Numbered from the stretch's first letter, positions 54,918-64,000 are shown. The stretch: 64,000 bases of DNA from Bacteroidota bacterium (GCA_029572935.1 JAKQHM010000056.1:101699-165698); one strand, 5' to 3'. The notes: generated from the letters alone by a model not told the origin. Made by a program: numbers and translations.

Positions 54918-56963
54918 TCAGCCCTGGAGTTTTTTCACCATGGTGAGAATGGAGGCGATAGCCACAGATTCGCCTGTTTCGTCACGGACATCCACCACCC
55001 ACTTAACGATTCCCTTTGCAACGTCTTCTTCTGACCTCTTTTCCTGATCGATCTTTTCCTTGACAATAAGTCGCACGCCAATGGTCATCCCGGGGTAAAC
55101 GGGTTTGACGAAACGGCATTCATCTATGCCATAATTCAGCAGGACCGGACCCTTTTTAGCATCCACAAACATGCCGGCTGCTTTGGACAGGATGTAATAG
55201 CCATGGGCCACCCGACCGGTAAAGATGGTTCCTTCGAGCGAGGTGGCATCCATGTGCGCGTAGAAATGGTCTCCGCTCAGATTGGCAAAATTGGTGATGT
55301 CTGCCTCTGTCACGGTGTGTTTGGCCGTCACCCACTCGTCTCCTACCTGAAGCTCCTCAAAATGCTTTCTGAATGGATGGATTTCCAACTCTCTGGTAGC
55401 AGACCCTGCCTGATAACTGCCTGTGATGGCTGTGATCATGGTCGGGGATCCCTGTAATGCCGTGCGCTGCATATAATGTCGGATTCCTCTGAGCCCCCCC
55501 ATTTCTTCGCCTCCGCCGGCACGGCCGGGACCCCCGTGCACCAGAAGCGGCATGGGAGAACCGTGTCCTGTGCTTTCTTTGGCACAGGATTCGTTCAGGA
55601 TCAGGATCCGGCCATGATAGGTGGCCGCCCCCATGACATATTCGGTAGCAATATTGGGATCAGAGGTGATAATGGAACTGACCAGAGAACCTTTACCCAT
55701 CCTGGAAAGCTCTATGGCTTCGTCCATGTTCCGGTAAGGGATGAGGGTGCTGACTGGACCGAAAGCCTCTACATCGTGACTTTGTGTAAATTCGAAAGGC
55801 CTGGGATTGAACATCAGGACGGGATTCATGAAGGCGCCCTTTTCCTGATCTGCATCGATCAGGTTCAGATCCTGCTTGTCGCCGAAAACGATGGGCGTGT
55901 ATTGGGACAACTGGGCAATCTTTTCGCGTACCTCTTTCAGCTGCGTTTTTCCGGCGAGCGCTCCCATGCGAACATCCGGATGGGCCGGATTTCCGATAGC
56001 CGTTTTGGCCAGTCGGGCAGAAAGCGCGATCTGGACATCCTGGACATATTCTTCCGGAATGATGATGCGACGGATCGCCGTACATTTTTGGCCACATTTA
56101 GCCGTCATTTCTCTGTGAACCTCCTTGATGAAGATATCAAAATCGGCTGTCCCGGGTCTGGCATCTGTTCCCAAAACACTGCAATTAAGCGAATCCGCCT
56201 CCATGTTGAAGGGCACCGATTCTTCCAGGATTCTGGGATGGGATTTCAGCATTTTGCCGGTACTGGCTGAGCCGGTGAAGGTCACAACGTCCTGATTCAT
56301 AAGATGGTCAAACAAACCTTGTGCAGAACCACAGATCAGCTGCAAAGCCCCTTCGGGCAGGATGCCGGAACCAATGATGTCCCGGACTACTGCCTCCGCC
56401 AGAAAGGAACTTACCGTGGCCGGTTTGACCACAGCCGGGACTCCTGCCAACAGATTCACGGAGATCTTTTCGAGCATCCCCCAGACGGGAAAGTTAAAGG
56501 CGTTGATATGGACCGCCACTCCTCTTTTTGGGACCAGGATGTGCTGGCCTATAAAACTGTTTTCCTTGGAAAGGGGTGCTGTTTCGCCATCCAGACAAAA
56601 GCTCTGGTTGGGCAGTTTGCGGCGAAGGCTGGAATAGGCAAACAGGGTGCCGATGCCCCCGTCAATATCGATCCAACTGTCTGTTTTGGTGGCTCCTGTC
56701 ATAAAAGACACCGGATAATAGGAAGCCTTGCGCTCAGTAAGGTAAAGGGCCAGGGCTTTGAGCATCCTGCCACGCTCCTGAAAGCTCATTTTGCGTAAGG
56801 CAGGCCCTCCGACATTCCGGCCGTACTCCAGCATTCTTCCAAAATCGATCCCAGAAGAATCAGCCACCGCCACCAGATCGCCGTTTACGGCATTATAAAG
56901 TGCCTGACCACTGCCGGAACCTTCTGTCCAGCTCCCACAGGCATAGTTCATCAATTTGTTCAT
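54918..56963 (-). CDS. paaZ: PaaZ-type bifunctional oxepin-CoA hydrolase / aldehyde dehydrogenase
   Basis: This 681-residue fusion is used in aerobic phenylacetate breakdown: ring opening of oxepin-CoA by the hydratase part and oxidation of the aldehyde by the dehydrogenase part. The aldehyde dehydrogenase (about 1-520) has NFPVWG, a [11 protein letters not shown] loop and the nucleophile cysteine in GQKCTAIRR near 292. The C-terminal MaoC-type hot-dog domain (about 535-681) has [14 protein letters not shown] with the catalytic D/H. The paaABCDE oxygenase genes are not in the window, so it could serve another CoA-thioester route. A TAACTTTG box lies 25 bases upstream of the ATG. Confidence 0.9.
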   Translation of the reverse strand: MNKLMNYACGSWTEGSGSGQALYNAVNGDLVAVADSSGIDFGRMLEYGRNVGGPALRKMSFQERGRMLKALALYLTERKASYYPVSFMTGATKTDSWIDIDGGIGTLFAYSSLRRKLPNQSFCLDGETAPLSKENSFIGQHILVPKRGVAVHINAFNFPVWGMLEKISVNLLAGVPAVVKPATVSSFLAEAVVRDIIGSGILPEGALQLICGSAQGLFDHLMNQDVVTFTGSASTGKMLKSHPRILEESVPFNMEADSLNCSVLGTDARPGTADFDIFIKEVHREMTAKCGQKCTAIRRIIIPEEYVQDVQIALSARLAKTAIGNPAHPDVRMGALAGKTQLKEVREKIAQLSQYTPIVFGDKQDLNLIDADQEKGAFMNPVLMFNPRPFEFTQSHDVEAFGPVSTLIPYRNMDEAIELSRMGKGSLVSSIITSDPNIATEYVMGAATYHGRILILNESCAKESTGHGSPMPLLVHGGPGRAGGGEEMGGLRGIRHYMQRTALQGSPTMITAITGSYQAGSATRELEIHPFRKHFEELQVGDEWVTAKHTVTEADITNFANLSGDHFYAHMDATSLEGTIFTGRVAHGYYILSKAAGMFVDAKKGPVLLNYGIDECRFVKPVYPGMTIGVRLIVKEKIDQEKRSEEDVAKGIVKWVVDVRDETGESVAIASILTMVKKLQG

Positions 56964-56988
56964 AAAATTTCTCTGCTGTTTGCAGGGC

Positions 56989-56996
56989 CAAAGTTA
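56989..56996 (-). promoter_or_regulatory. -7 promoter box of paaZ
   Basis: The minus strand reads TAACTTTG, a perfect TAnnTTTG match, 25 bases before the paaZ start. Confidence 0.5.
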
Positions 56997-57075
56997 ACCG
57001 AGATTTGCGTTTGGCCGCAAAGGAGAATTCCCGGTTTCATCTGGGAAGATGAAATAAGCTTTTCCGCAGGAAAAA

Positions 57076-57777
57076 TTATTTTTCAAACAGGGTCAGTTCA
57101 GAATACGATTTCAATTTGCCTTGCTTGTCGTAGGACTCCGAACGGACCATTCCTACGTCCTTTGAATACCATCCTGTGGATTTCGATGTATAGTTGAACA
57201 ATGAATTGACTTCCGAAGTGGCTGTGATCTTGTAGCAGTCAAAAGTACCTGCAGAAGTGGTCATCTTTTCCATTCCTTCTACCTTTCTATCCTTCATCAG
57301 AACTTCCATGCTCATGATGGCTGTCGAGCCCGACATCAACTTCATTTTCATGCGTGCATCCGGAAGTGTTTGTCCTGACTTAATCCCGGATGGAAATGCC
57401 ATATCCTCCCCTTCGAAAACAACCTGCATGTCGCCATTGGCCATCGCTGATTGCTCTGCAGGAACCATATTCTTGAGGTCAATGTAAAAAACACCTGATT
57501 TGCACTTAAACTGAAAACGGTTGCTGCCACTTTCCTTATCCTTGGCATTGAAAAAAATTGCTTTTATATCCCATTCCCGTGTCCCGTTTTCCTCGTCTTC
57601 TGATAAAACTTCGTACAGCACCCTGCCTGTCTTTTTGCCTTTTTCGTTGTAGCTGGAAATTTCAAATTTTGCACCCTCTCTTTGAGGCATGTACACGTCG
57701 CAATCCTGGGCTTTCAGCGTTTGCAGAAAACTCAATTGGCTCAAGACAAAAACGATCAAAAAACTGTAATTCTTCAT
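57076..57777 (-). CDS. Secreted DUF3108/TapB-like protein
   Basis: This 233-residue protein has a signal peptide ending LKAQD. The mature part is beta-rich, with the pattern of DUF3108/TapB-like periplasmic proteins: GAKFEISSYNEKGKKTGRVLYEV near the start, MTTSAGTFDCYKITATSEV in the last third, and STGWYSKDVGMVRSESYDKQGK near the end. No catalytic motif is visible. The function is unknown; it may bind a hydrophobic ligand or form a lattice. It stands alone between paaZ and the YdeI-like gene. Confidence 0.65.
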   Translation of the reverse strand: MKNYSFLIVFVLSQLSFLQTLKAQDCDVYMPQREGAKFEISSYNEKGKKTGRVLYEVLSEDEENGTREWDIKAIFFNAKDKESGSNRFQFKCKSGVFYIDLKNMVPAEQSAMANGDMQVVFEGEDMAFPSGIKSGQTLPDARMKMKLMSGSTAIMSMEVLMKDRKVEGMEKMTTSAGTFDCYKITATSEVNSLFNYTSKSTGWYSKDVGMVRSESYDKQGKLKSYSELTLFEK

Positions 57778-57869
57778 GTTGTTCGGAGTTTGAGAATTTC
57801 TATTTTGTATTTATTTTATAAACCTCTTATTTAAGATAAGGTTTTGCTATTCGGATTTCACTTCTTTTG

Positions 57870-58373
57870 TCATTTTTCGCTTTTCCTGGCTCTGATCATC
57901 TCCGCATATCCCCTGCGCAAAGATAAGGCACGGACAGCCTCTTCGATCCGGTCGGCTTTGGTCCCCAGGGTTTTGGCACTGTCAATCCATTTGGAAAAAT
58001 ACTTCTGATGTGATCCGGGCAGTCCCCTGAAAAAATCATAGGCTCTTGGTTCAGTTTCCAGGTATTCCAAGAAATCAGCATTGAGCTGGTAGCCTTCATC
58101 GTCTTTGGTCAGATCCACCCGGAGGCGGTCTCCCTCTTTTTTTCTGAGCTGTTTGCGAAGCCTGGCATTCAACGGCAGGATAAAGCCTCCGTCTCCCATA
58201 GGGATCAGACTCAGGCCGGATATCTCGACCCCGTCCAGATTCCCCTTGACTTGATAGGATGTCTTCACCCCGGGATTAATTTTCTGCGTTTGATCCGCAT
58301 CAATCGTTATATAGGTCCAACCGGTCTTTTCTCCTTTTGAGCCAAATTTTTCTATGATCAGTTCTGCCTTCAA
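57870..58373 (-). CDS. YdeI/OmpD-associated family protein with DUF1905 domain
   Basis: This 167-residue cytoplasmic protein has two parts. An N-terminal DUF1905 beta-barrel (about 1-95) contains GWTYITIDADQ, MGDGGFILPLNARLRKQLRKK and GDRLRVDLTKDD. A C-terminal helical YdeI/bacteriocin-protection part has FFRGLPGSHQKYFSKWIDSAKT and a basic end. The exact role is unknown. The start is a TTG at 58373 (no in-frame ATG nearby), directly preceded by a TATTTTTG box seven bases upstream. Confidence 0.82.
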   Translation of the reverse strand: MKAELIIEKFGSKGEKTGWTYITIDADQTQKINPGVKTSYQVKGNLDGVEISGLSLIPMGDGGFILPLNARLRKQLRKKEGDRLRVDLTKDDEGYQLNADFLEYLETEPRAYDFFRGLPGSHQKYFSKWIDSAKTLGTKADRIEEAVRALSLRRGYAEMIRARKSEK

Positions 58374-58380
58374 AATGATT

Positions 58381-58388
58381 CAAAAATA
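58381..58388 (-). promoter_or_regulatory. -7 promoter box of the YdeI-like gene
   Basis: The minus strand reads TATTTTTG. It ends seven bases before a TTG start codon, again suggesting a very short or absent leader. Confidence 0.45.
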
Positions 58389-58498
58389 AGTCAAAACATG
58401 AATGGAAACGATCCCATCACAGGGACGATATTAGTCTGTGCAGTTTTGTAAAATCTTACATGATTGAAATTAGATCCAGAAAACTAAAACTTGAATAT

Positions 58499-60532
58499 TC
58501 AATCAATCCATAATTTCTGAGTGGACATTTTCCCGTTCATATGTACTCTGGCAATAACAATCCTGGGCCCGGACAAAAGGAGCGGGGTGAGAATTTCATT
58601 TCGCCCTGAAAAGATGCTGCATTCGCCGGATGAAAACAACAATTGCCCCTCAAGGGAATACAAAACAACAGATGCTGACCCGACATAATCTGAATCGAGA
58701 ATCAGTCGCAGTTCTCCCTTTTCTCCTTGATTTTGAATATACAGAAAGCCTGATTTTTGAATGTCCTCGCCCTCAGTTTTGCTTACCTTCTCCTTAGACT
58801 TGATCGTAACTACAGAATAAGGCGGCAGATTCAGATTGCTCTCATTGTTTTGGACAACAGGAGACGACCTTTGCCAGTAGCTTCCCTGAAATGAGGTATA
58901 AGCCTCTACATCGCCGAAGGCTGTAGGCCACTGGAGCTTTATGGATTGCTGGCTGGCTGTGGCATTGATGATCACCTGTACCAGAGTTCTGTCAGCCTCT
59001 GAATAATAAGAGGATGCGTAGACCCCAAGGGGTCCGCTTAAATTGCTTTTTACCAGTTTGGCACCCGGCCGTATGAATTTAAAAAAGTGCTTGGCTGCTA
59101 CATATTTGGGAGAATTGGCGCCCAAAGTCTGACTGGTCAGTCCCTGATCGGACACATTGCCATTGTCATCCGTATCCGCAAAGGTCCAGTAGAGCCAGGC
59201 ACTTTCCTCTCCTGCCGTCAAGGCCTGATGTATTTTGACTGCGATCGAAAAGGCACCCTGACCGGGAAATCCGGTCTTGGGAAAGATCCAGTCAGGGTGC
59301 TCTCCTGATGTTTCCGTCATCCAGGATTTCTTTCCATAGGATTTAAATCCTTTTACATTGGCAGGAATCCCGGGAGCAGGACTGTTGGTCCAACCATTGG
59401 CCCACCAGGTCCATTGGCGGGGATCCGCTCCTGCTGAAGTCACTCCGTCCGGAGCATAACCATGTACACAAAAGAAATCCAAAGCGCGGCTTGCTTCCGA
59501 GTCGCGGTCGATGTTTTGGAGATACTGAAGGTTTTTATGAATAGGACCGCCGTATTCCCAAAGTCCATAAGCATCTCCGCCCAGCAGATCTTCGGGACCC
59601 ATGAGCTTAATGTCCTTTAGTTCTTCATGCCTGGAAAACTCATTTTTGATTGCCTTTAATGCTGTCAAATATTGAGAGGATAGCGGATAGGTTGCACTGT
59701 TGTAGAACTGCTCAAAGTTGAGCTCATTCTGTATGCTGATGGCATAGAATTTTACCTGGTGAAAGCGCTGATATCCGGCTACATAGGCCGCAGTGCTTCT
59801 GGCAAACTGGGTGAGGGCACTGGTAGGTCCTGAGCCTCCTGCCTGGCTGTCGTTGAAGACCTGCAGAGGTGTGCCGGACACATCCAGTCTGCCACCTGCA
59901 AAATTCCCGCCCCAAATAAAGGGCCAGGGGGTGTTTTGGACAGGTCCCGGCCACCAGTTCTGATTATACCGGTTGCCCGAAGATACCTTGACCCAGGGCA
60001 AAGGTGACCAAATGGATCCCGTCAGCTTCCTGCCGGTTCCGCTTTGCTGGTCGGCAGAGATTCTTCTGATAGCCTGACTGGTTTGAAATCTGAAAAGACT
60101 GATGTTGTGGTTCAGATCGGGGCCCATCACAGCGATGGGAGCGTTCCTGCCACCAAAAGTCCTTCCGTAGTCATTGGGGCCGGTGTAGGTGCGGACCCTG
60201 TTGTTTTCGGGTCCATTGGGGTTTGAAGGATCCTCGAGGTTGAATACCGAACGCACCTGGGATCCCATAAACCAGGGTGAGTAGTAGCTGAGATCTGAAT
60301 AGGGGCTTGTCAATACCGGGGTCAGGTCCACCCGGAAGATACTGCAGTCCATATCCTCGAAGAACAGTTGGTTCCACCAGGTTTGGTCCAGGGCTGATCC
60401 GCTTTGAAGCGCACCAAATCCATCGATGGTTTGAAAACGGGTTGAAAGGTCTGCAGACAAGCTTACCGTTTGGCTGGTGATCTGAGTCACACACGTGAAG
60501 CTGAGAATAATGATTAATAAATTTTTCATCAT
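58499..60532 (-). CDS. GH30-like glycoside hydrolase with T9SS-type tail
   Basis: This 677-residue secreted enzyme has a signal peptide ending near ITSQ. The (beta/alpha)8 barrel begins RFQTIDGFGALQSG, as in family GH30 (and related clan GH-A enzymes). The likely acid/base glutamate is in SIQNELNFEQ (near 268) and the nucleophile in SWMTETSGEHPDW (near 405). A GH30-style beta-sandwich follows at about 480-590 (LPPYSVVTIKS). The last ~85 residues (GELRLILDSDY to GKMSTQKLWID) look like a divergent type A sorting tail. The substrate could be xylan, glucan or galactan; this cannot be read. It stands alone. Confidence 0.82.
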   Translation of the reverse strand: MMKNLLIIILSFTCVTQITSQTVSLSADLSTRFQTIDGFGALQSGSALDQTWWNQLFFEDMDCSIFRVDLTPVLTSPYSDLSYYSPWFMGSQVRSVFNLEDPSNPNGPENNRVRTYTGPNDYGRTFGGRNAPIAVMGPDLNHNISLFRFQTSQAIRRISADQQSGTGRKLTGSIWSPLPWVKVSSGNRYNQNWWPGPVQNTPWPFIWGGNFAGGRLDVSGTPLQVFNDSQAGGSGPTSALTQFARSTAAYVAGYQRFHQVKFYAISIQNELNFEQFYNSATYPLSSQYLTALKAIKNEFSRHEELKDIKLMGPEDLLGGDAYGLWEYGGPIHKNLQYLQNIDRDSEASRALDFFCVHGYAPDGVTSAGADPRQWTWWANGWTNSPAPGIPANVKGFKSYGKKSWMTETSGEHPDWIFPKTGFPGQGAFSIAVKIHQALTAGEESAWLYWTFADTDDNGNVSDQGLTSQTLGANSPKYVAAKHFFKFIRPGAKLVKSNLSGPLGVYASSYYSEADRTLVQVIINATASQQSIKLQWPTAFGDVEAYTSFQGSYWQRSSPVVQNNESNLNLPPYSVVTIKSKEKVSKTEGEDIQKSGFLYIQNQGEKGELRLILDSDYVGSASVVLYSLEGQLLFSSGECSIFSGRNEILTPLLLSGPRIVIARVHMNGKMSTQKLWID

Positions 60533-60717
60533 AAGAAGATCAGGAGTAGATTTTAACTAAGAGCCGGCAAATTAAAAAAATGATGCCTTGTGGAGGACAA
60601 GTTTATATGATATGAATGGATCAAGACCCCATTTTTCAGAAAACCTTCTGCAATTTTATTTAAAAAGGTGGCAGACGTGTAATCAGCCTTCTGATCCTGT
60701 CCTTTTAATGTTTTTTT

Positions 60718-61209
60718 TCAGATTTGGGAAGCCGGTTTGGTTCTTAAGAAATACGCTACAAGCGCTGACGTGATCAGCCCGATCACGGGGGTGGCCAAGA
60801 GCGATTGGCGGATGTAGCTGTTTAATGAAAAGTAAGTTTCTGCGTGTTCGCGGGTCATGATTCCTTTTGCTACAGAATAGTCAATAGAGTTTTTGAAAAA
60901 CTCCGGACTGATGAGTTTTGTGCTGATGATCTGAACAAATGGAGAGAGGAGGGTGATGAAAAGAGTCAGGTTTGCCCCGCAGATCATACCGTCTATATAG
61001 TTCATTTGCCCCCGGAAAGACTCGTTTTTTTTCTCCCTCAAGGCCAGAATATAGACCGCTATGGTGGGGAAAATGAATAAAATAGTAAGCTGAGGGTGGA
61101 GATGCAGACGGGATCCGTGCAGTCCGGCAGTTCTTTCCAAAAGCACCCACAGAAGGTTGAGCACTGAAAAGATCAGAGCCCATTTGATTTCAGTCCTGAG
61201 ATTTTTCAT
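60718..61209 (-). CDS. DUF4199 family membrane protein
   Basis: This 163-residue inner-membrane protein starts at the ATG at 61209, just after the stop of the TfoX-like gene. It has about four membrane segments: ALIFSVLNLLWVLLERTAG, ILFIFPTIAVYILALRE, LTLFITLLSPFVQIIST and VIGLITSALVAYFL. The motif REKKNESFRGQMNYIDGMICG between helices 2 and 3 and the short EHAETYFS loop are typical of DUF4199. The function is unknown. It probably shares a transcript with the TfoX-like gene. Confidence 0.83.
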   Translation of the reverse strand: MKNLRTEIKWALIFSVLNLLWVLLERTAGLHGSRLHLHPQLTILFIFPTIAVYILALREKKNESFRGQMNYIDGMICGANLTLFITLLSPFVQIISTKLISPEFFKNSIDYSVAKGIMTREHAETYFSLNSYIRQSLLATPVIGLITSALVAYFLRTKPASQI

Positions 61210-61210
61210 C

Positions 61211-61561
61211 CTAGTTTGATTTTTTCTTTTTAGCTGTACTTTTTGCCTTCGGATTGTAGTCCAGACACCATCCGATCCAAAAGGCAAGTTCCTTTCGGGA
61301 CCGAAGAGCTTCCGGATCCACCATCACATACCCCTTCAAGGGCCTGCCTGTAAAATCCATCTCCCGGCACCCTGGCATGGACAAAGCCTCTTCCTGCCGT
61401 TTTGGATCAATCCGGCACATCATTTCATCGCGGATCACCCCCACGCACATTTTTTCCCGGACCATAAAGGCAAGGCCTCCAAACATTTCCTTTTCCCGTA
61501 CTTCATCCAGGGAGGACAGTTGTTCTCGTATCCGGTCTGCAAGCAAGGTATCGTACGCCAT
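61211..61561 (-). CDS. TfoX/Sxy N-terminal domain protein
   Basis: This 116-residue cytoplasmic protein has only the TfoX N-terminal fold: REKEMFGGLAFMVREKMCVGV near 20-40, CRIDPKR, and MDFTGRPLKGYVMVDPEAL near 69-87, with a basic lysine-rich end. Full-length TfoX activates competence in gammaproteobacteria, but single-domain members like this one are widespread in Bacteroidota with no known role. A TACTTTTG box lies upstream of it. Confidence 0.88.
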   Translation of the reverse strand: MAYDTLLADRIREQLSSLDEVREKEMFGGLAFMVREKMCVGVIRDEMMCRIDPKRQEEALSMPGCREMDFTGRPLKGYVMVDPEALRSRKELAFWIGWCLDYNPKAKSTAKKKKSN

Positions 61562-61587
61562 GTTCTGCTGATCTATTGAACCGGGTC

Positions 61588-61595
61588 CAAAAGTA
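61588..61595 (-). promoter_or_regulatory. -7 promoter box of the TfoX-like gene
   Basis: The minus strand reads TACTTTTG, 26 bases before the TfoX-like start. It is back to back with the asnS promoter box at 61663-61670. Confidence 0.45.
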
Positions 61596-61662
61596 AATCA
61601 AAGATGCCGAATTTGCCCGGTAACTACCGGGGACTGTCCTGAGCGGTAAGCCATAAATGTCT

Positions 61663-61670
61663 TACCTTTG
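61663..61670 (+). promoter_or_regulatory. -7 promoter box of asnS
   Basis: TACCTTTG, a perfect TAnnTTTG match, lies 21 bases before the asnS ATG. Confidence 0.6.
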
Positions 61671-61691
61671 CGCCTCTGAAAATCGGTACTT

Positions 61692-63125
61692 ATGCAGCGC
61701 ATTCCAGTCAAAGAAGTTCTCTCCACGGATCCATCGGGCCAACAGATCACCGTTATGGGTTGGGTAAGAAGTTTCCGAAGCAACCGTTTTATTGCCCTTA
61801 ATGATGGTTCCTGTCTGGGAAACCTTCAGGTAGTGGTGGATTTTGAACAATTCGATGAAGCCCTGCTTAAAAGAGTGACCGTCGGCGCTGCCCTGTCTGT
61901 CAGTGGATCCCTGGTCCCCTCGCAGGGTTCCGGCCAAAGACAGGAATTGCAGTGTAGCAGTATCGAAATATTGGGAGACTGTGATCCGGGAGTATATCCT
62001 CTCCAACCAAAGAAACACAGTCTGGAATTTCTCAGGCAGATCGCCCACCTGAGGTTTCGCACCAATACGTTTGGGGCCATCTTCCGCATCCGGCACCAGA
62101 TCGCCTTCGCTATCCACGAGTTCTTTCACAACCGGGGTTTTTATTACATGCACAGCCCCATCATTACGGCTTCTGACGCTGAAGGTGCGGGTGAAATGTT
62201 CCGGGTGACGACATTGGATCTGCACAACCCGCCCAGGACGGAAAACGGACAACCCGATTTTAGTCAGGACTTTTTTGGACGATCTGCCCACCTGACGGTT
62301 TCCGGACAACTGGAAGGAGAACTCGCCGCACTGGCTTTGTCCAAGATCTACACCTTCGGCCCCACCTTTCGAGCTGAAAACTCAAATACCCCACGGCACC
62401 TCGCCGAGTTTTGGATGATCGAGCCCGAAGTCGCTTTTGCAGATCTGAATTCCAATATGGATCTGGCAGAAGGACTGCTTAAATTTGTCATAGGCAAAAT
62501 TCTGAGCGTCTGCGAAGAGGACCTCAAATTCCTCCACGATCGCGAGGTGGAAGAAGAAAAGACCAAACCACAAAACGAACGCAGCGAGATGAACCTGCTC
62601 GAAAGGCTTCGCTTTTGCGTGGACCACGATTTCGTGCGCCTCAGCTATACAGAAGCCATCGACATTCTCCGCAATTCCAATCCCAATAAAAAAGGCAAAT
62701 TTCAGTTTCCGGTCGAAAAATGGGGCACAGACCTCCAGTCTGAACACGAGCGTTACCTGGTTGAAAAGCACTTCAAAAAGCCTGTGATTCTGACTGATTA
62801 TCCCAAAGAAATCAAGGCCTTTTATATGCGCCAGAACGAGGATGGCAAAACCGTTGCCGCCATGGACATCCTTTTTCCGGGCATTGGAGAGATCGTGGGC
62901 GGTTCCCAGCGCGAGGAGCGCCTGGAACTTTTGGAGCGTCGAATGGAGGAAATGCATATTCCTGCTGAAGAAATGTACTGGTATCTGGATACGCGCCGGT
63001 TTGGCAGCTGTCCGCACGCGGGATTTGGTCTTGGCTTCGAACGCCTTGTTTTATTCATCACCGGCATGAACAACATCCGCGATGTCATCCCTTTCCCCAG
63101 GTTTCCCGGAAATGCTGAATTCTGA
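61692..63125 (+). CDS. asnS: Asparagine--tRNA ligase
   Basis: This 477-residue class II aminoacyl-tRNA synthetase charges tRNA-Asn. It has an N-terminal OB-fold anticodon-binding domain (about 15-110), motif 1 near [17 protein letters not shown], motif 2 in [21 protein letters not shown] near 230-250, and motif 3 in [21 protein letters not shown] near 445-465. A large insertion typical of the bacteroidotal AsnRS sits in the middle (about 280-330). Direct charging means the indirect Asp-tRNA-Asn amidation route is not needed. All motifs are complete. Confidence 0.97.
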   Translation: MQRIPVKEVLSTDPSGQQITVMGWVRSFRSNRFIALNDGSCLGNLQVVVDFEQFDEALLKRVTVGAALSVSGSLVPSQGSGQRQELQCSSIEILGDCDPGVYPLQPKKHSLEFLRQIAHLRFRTNTFGAIFRIRHQIAFAIHEFFHNRGFYYMHSPIITASDAEGAGEMFRVTTLDLHNPPRTENGQPDFSQDFFGRSAHLTVSGQLEGELAALALSKIYTFGPTFRAENSNTPRHLAEFWMIEPEVAFADLNSNMDLAEGLLKFVIGKILSVCEEDLKFLHDREVEEEKTKPQNERSEMNLLERLRFCVDHDFVRLSYTEAIDILRNSNPNKKGKFQFPVEKWGTDLQSEHERYLVEKHFKKPVILTDYPKEIKAFYMRQNEDGKTVAAMDILFPGIGEIVGGSQREERLELLERRMEEMHIPAEEMYWYLDTRRFGSCPHAGFGLGFERLVLFITGMNNIRDVIPFPRFPGNAEF

Positions 63126-63151
63126 TCACATCATTCAATACAAGCCATAAC

Positions 63152-63742
63152 ATGAAAAATCTTAACTGGATCCTGCACGGACTTTCTTTACTGCTCATCT
63201 GTTTTCTGCTTTATAAAAATTTTAATGGCGGTCAGGCCTCTGCACCCGCTGCACAAACCCAAAGCACGGCCGGCAACGAAGGCGGTGTTTATCCAATTGC
63301 CTATTTTCTCTCTGATACGCTGCTATCCAGACTGGACTTCTTCAAAAAAAGTGAGGAAGATTTTAAAAAGAAGCAGGATGAAATGCAAAACGAGTTAAAA
63401 TCCAAAGAAGCATCCTTGCAAAATGAATTCCGCAGGCTTCAGGAAAATGCGCCCAACCTCACGCGTAAAGAGCTCGAGCAAGGGCAGCAAAAGCTGGCTA
63501 AAATGGAACAGGACCTGCTGATGAGGCGTGAAAACCTGGGCGCACAACTCGCTCAGGAAACTGCAGAATTCAACGATAAACTGCACGACAAGATCTCGTC
63601 CTACCTTAAGGAACTAAACAGCGACGGTCGTTATAAATACATCTTTTCTGTGCAGCGCGAGGGCAATATTTTTTACTCAGATGCCGCGCTGGACATCACA
63701 GAAGAAATGGTCAAAGGTCTGAATGAGAAGTACGGAAAATGA
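63152..63742 (+). CDS. OmpH/Skp family periplasmic chaperone
   Basis: This 196-residue protein has an N-terminal hydrophobic signal/anchor (ILHGLSLLLICFLLYKN). A long charged coiled coil follows (about 60-140, with repeated K-x-E-x-x-K heptads), then a C-terminal beta segment (YKYIFSVQREGNIFYSDAALDIT). Skp-like proteins hold unfolded outer-membrane proteins in the periplasm. The anchor may not be cleaved, since no clear signal-peptidase site follows it. It starts 26 bases after asnS and may share its transcript. Confidence 0.88.
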   Translation: MKNLNWILHGLSLLLICFLLYKNFNGGQASAPAAQTQSTAGNEGGVYPIAYFLSDTLLSRLDFFKKSEEDFKKKQDEMQNELKSKEASLQNEFRRLQENAPNLTRKELEQGQQKLAKMEQDLLMRRENLGAQLAQETAEFNDKLHDKISSYLKELNSDGRYKYIFSVQREGNIFYSDAALDITEEMVKGLNEKYGK

Positions 63743-63904
63743 GCATATGGAAACATTCTTCAGGGATTTTGCCCCTTGGGTGAACATCTTGTTTCGTTTG
63801 CATTGAAAAACCGGGCTTGTCCATTCTCATCGCACTGTCACAAGCACATTCACGAGCTGCAGATTCTCCGGACTCCATCCCTGCTTTCCTGATCCATATT
63901 GTTC

Positions 63905-64000
63905 CTATAACTTAACAAAAAACTGACAGAACTCCTTCTCGTTTTGAATCAGTTTGATGAAATATTGACCCGGTAATAATGAACTTACCGGAATTGAAGT
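63905..64000 (-). CDS. 3' end of a T9SS type A cargo gene (truncated by the window edge)
   Basis: The minus strand is open from the right edge to a TAG at 63907-63905, giving 31 codons that end LLPGQYFIKLIQNEKEF and then VKL. The L-x-x-G-x-Y-F-I-K-L pattern is the last strand block of a type A sorting domain (Por secretion tail). The gene body lies outside the window. Confidence 0.65.
   Translation of the reverse strand, partial: TSIPVSSLLPGQYFIKLIQNEKEFCQFFVKL

Noticed and set aside
1..64000. CRISPR arrays, rRNA genes, insertion sequences, prophage
   Set aside because: No regular spaced repeats, ribosomal RNA signatures, transposase genes or phage genes were seen on either strand.

Overview
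The window comes from a Bacteroidota chromosome, most likely from the Saprospiria or a close relative. The signs are: several secreted proteins ending in type IX secretion (T9SS) sorting tails, both type A (short Por-type tail) and type B (CHU_C/gliding type); PorP/SprF-like and PorQ-like T9SS proteins; SprB repeats; HYR-like modules with a dockerin; a bacteroidotal GGGP synthase; a bacillithiol gene; and many promoters of the Bacteroidota TAnnTTTG (-7) type. No rRNA, CRISPR array, insertion sequence or prophage was recognised. One tRNA (Leu, anticodon CAA) is present.

Layout. 1-6.4 kb: a small secreted regulatory-like-domain protein, a ROK sugar kinase, a minus-strand group (DUF456, TerB-like, macro domain), an acyl-CoA dehydrogenase overlapping a site-2 protease with CBS domains, and a small AT-rich membrane-protein gene. 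6.7-12.4 kb: minus-strand succinate dehydrogenase cytochrome b and flavoprotein genes followed by a SNF2 helicase; the iron-sulfur subunit is not there. 12.4-16.2 kb: an AT-rich stretch with one large BNR-repeat T9SS cargo. 16.3-21.4 kb: radA, fumarylacetoacetase, and a minus-strand trio (barrel-like protein, serine hydrolase lipoprotein, histidine phosphatase). 21.7-32.0 kb: PpiD-like foldase, MORN-type lipoprotein, PorQ, RmuC, tRNA-Leu, cysS, a thioredoxin-fold lipoprotein, GGGP synthase, rsgA. 32.1-36.9 kb: a lipid A type acyltransferase and, divergently, a GH92 mannosidase overlapping a glycosylasparaginase, which fits stepwise breakdown of N-glycans.

36.9-46.2 kb holds the most interesting region. 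An orphan LuxR-type response regulator precedes a 1323-residue T9SS type A protein with HYR-like modules, a dockerin and its own cohesin-like module. Next is a T9SS type B protein with three cohesin modules and six SprB repeats, then a PorP/SprF protein. Together these look like a T9SS-exported, cohesin/dockerin-assembled surface structure.

46.3-64 kb: apolipoprotein N-acyltransferase, a MerR regulator whose B12-binding domain has lost its cobalamin-binding histidines, bshA, a VIT/vWA T9SS protein, glutaryl-CoA dehydrogenase, nadA, paaZ, two small proteins, a GH30-like T9SS enzyme, DUF4199 and TfoX-like proteins, asnS, an OmpH/Skp chaperone, and the 3' end of another T9SS cargo gene running off the right edge. 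Most of the window looks like core chromosome. The low-GC stretches (about 5.9-6.7, 12.4-16.2 and 50.3-52.4 kb) carry lineage-specific genes.
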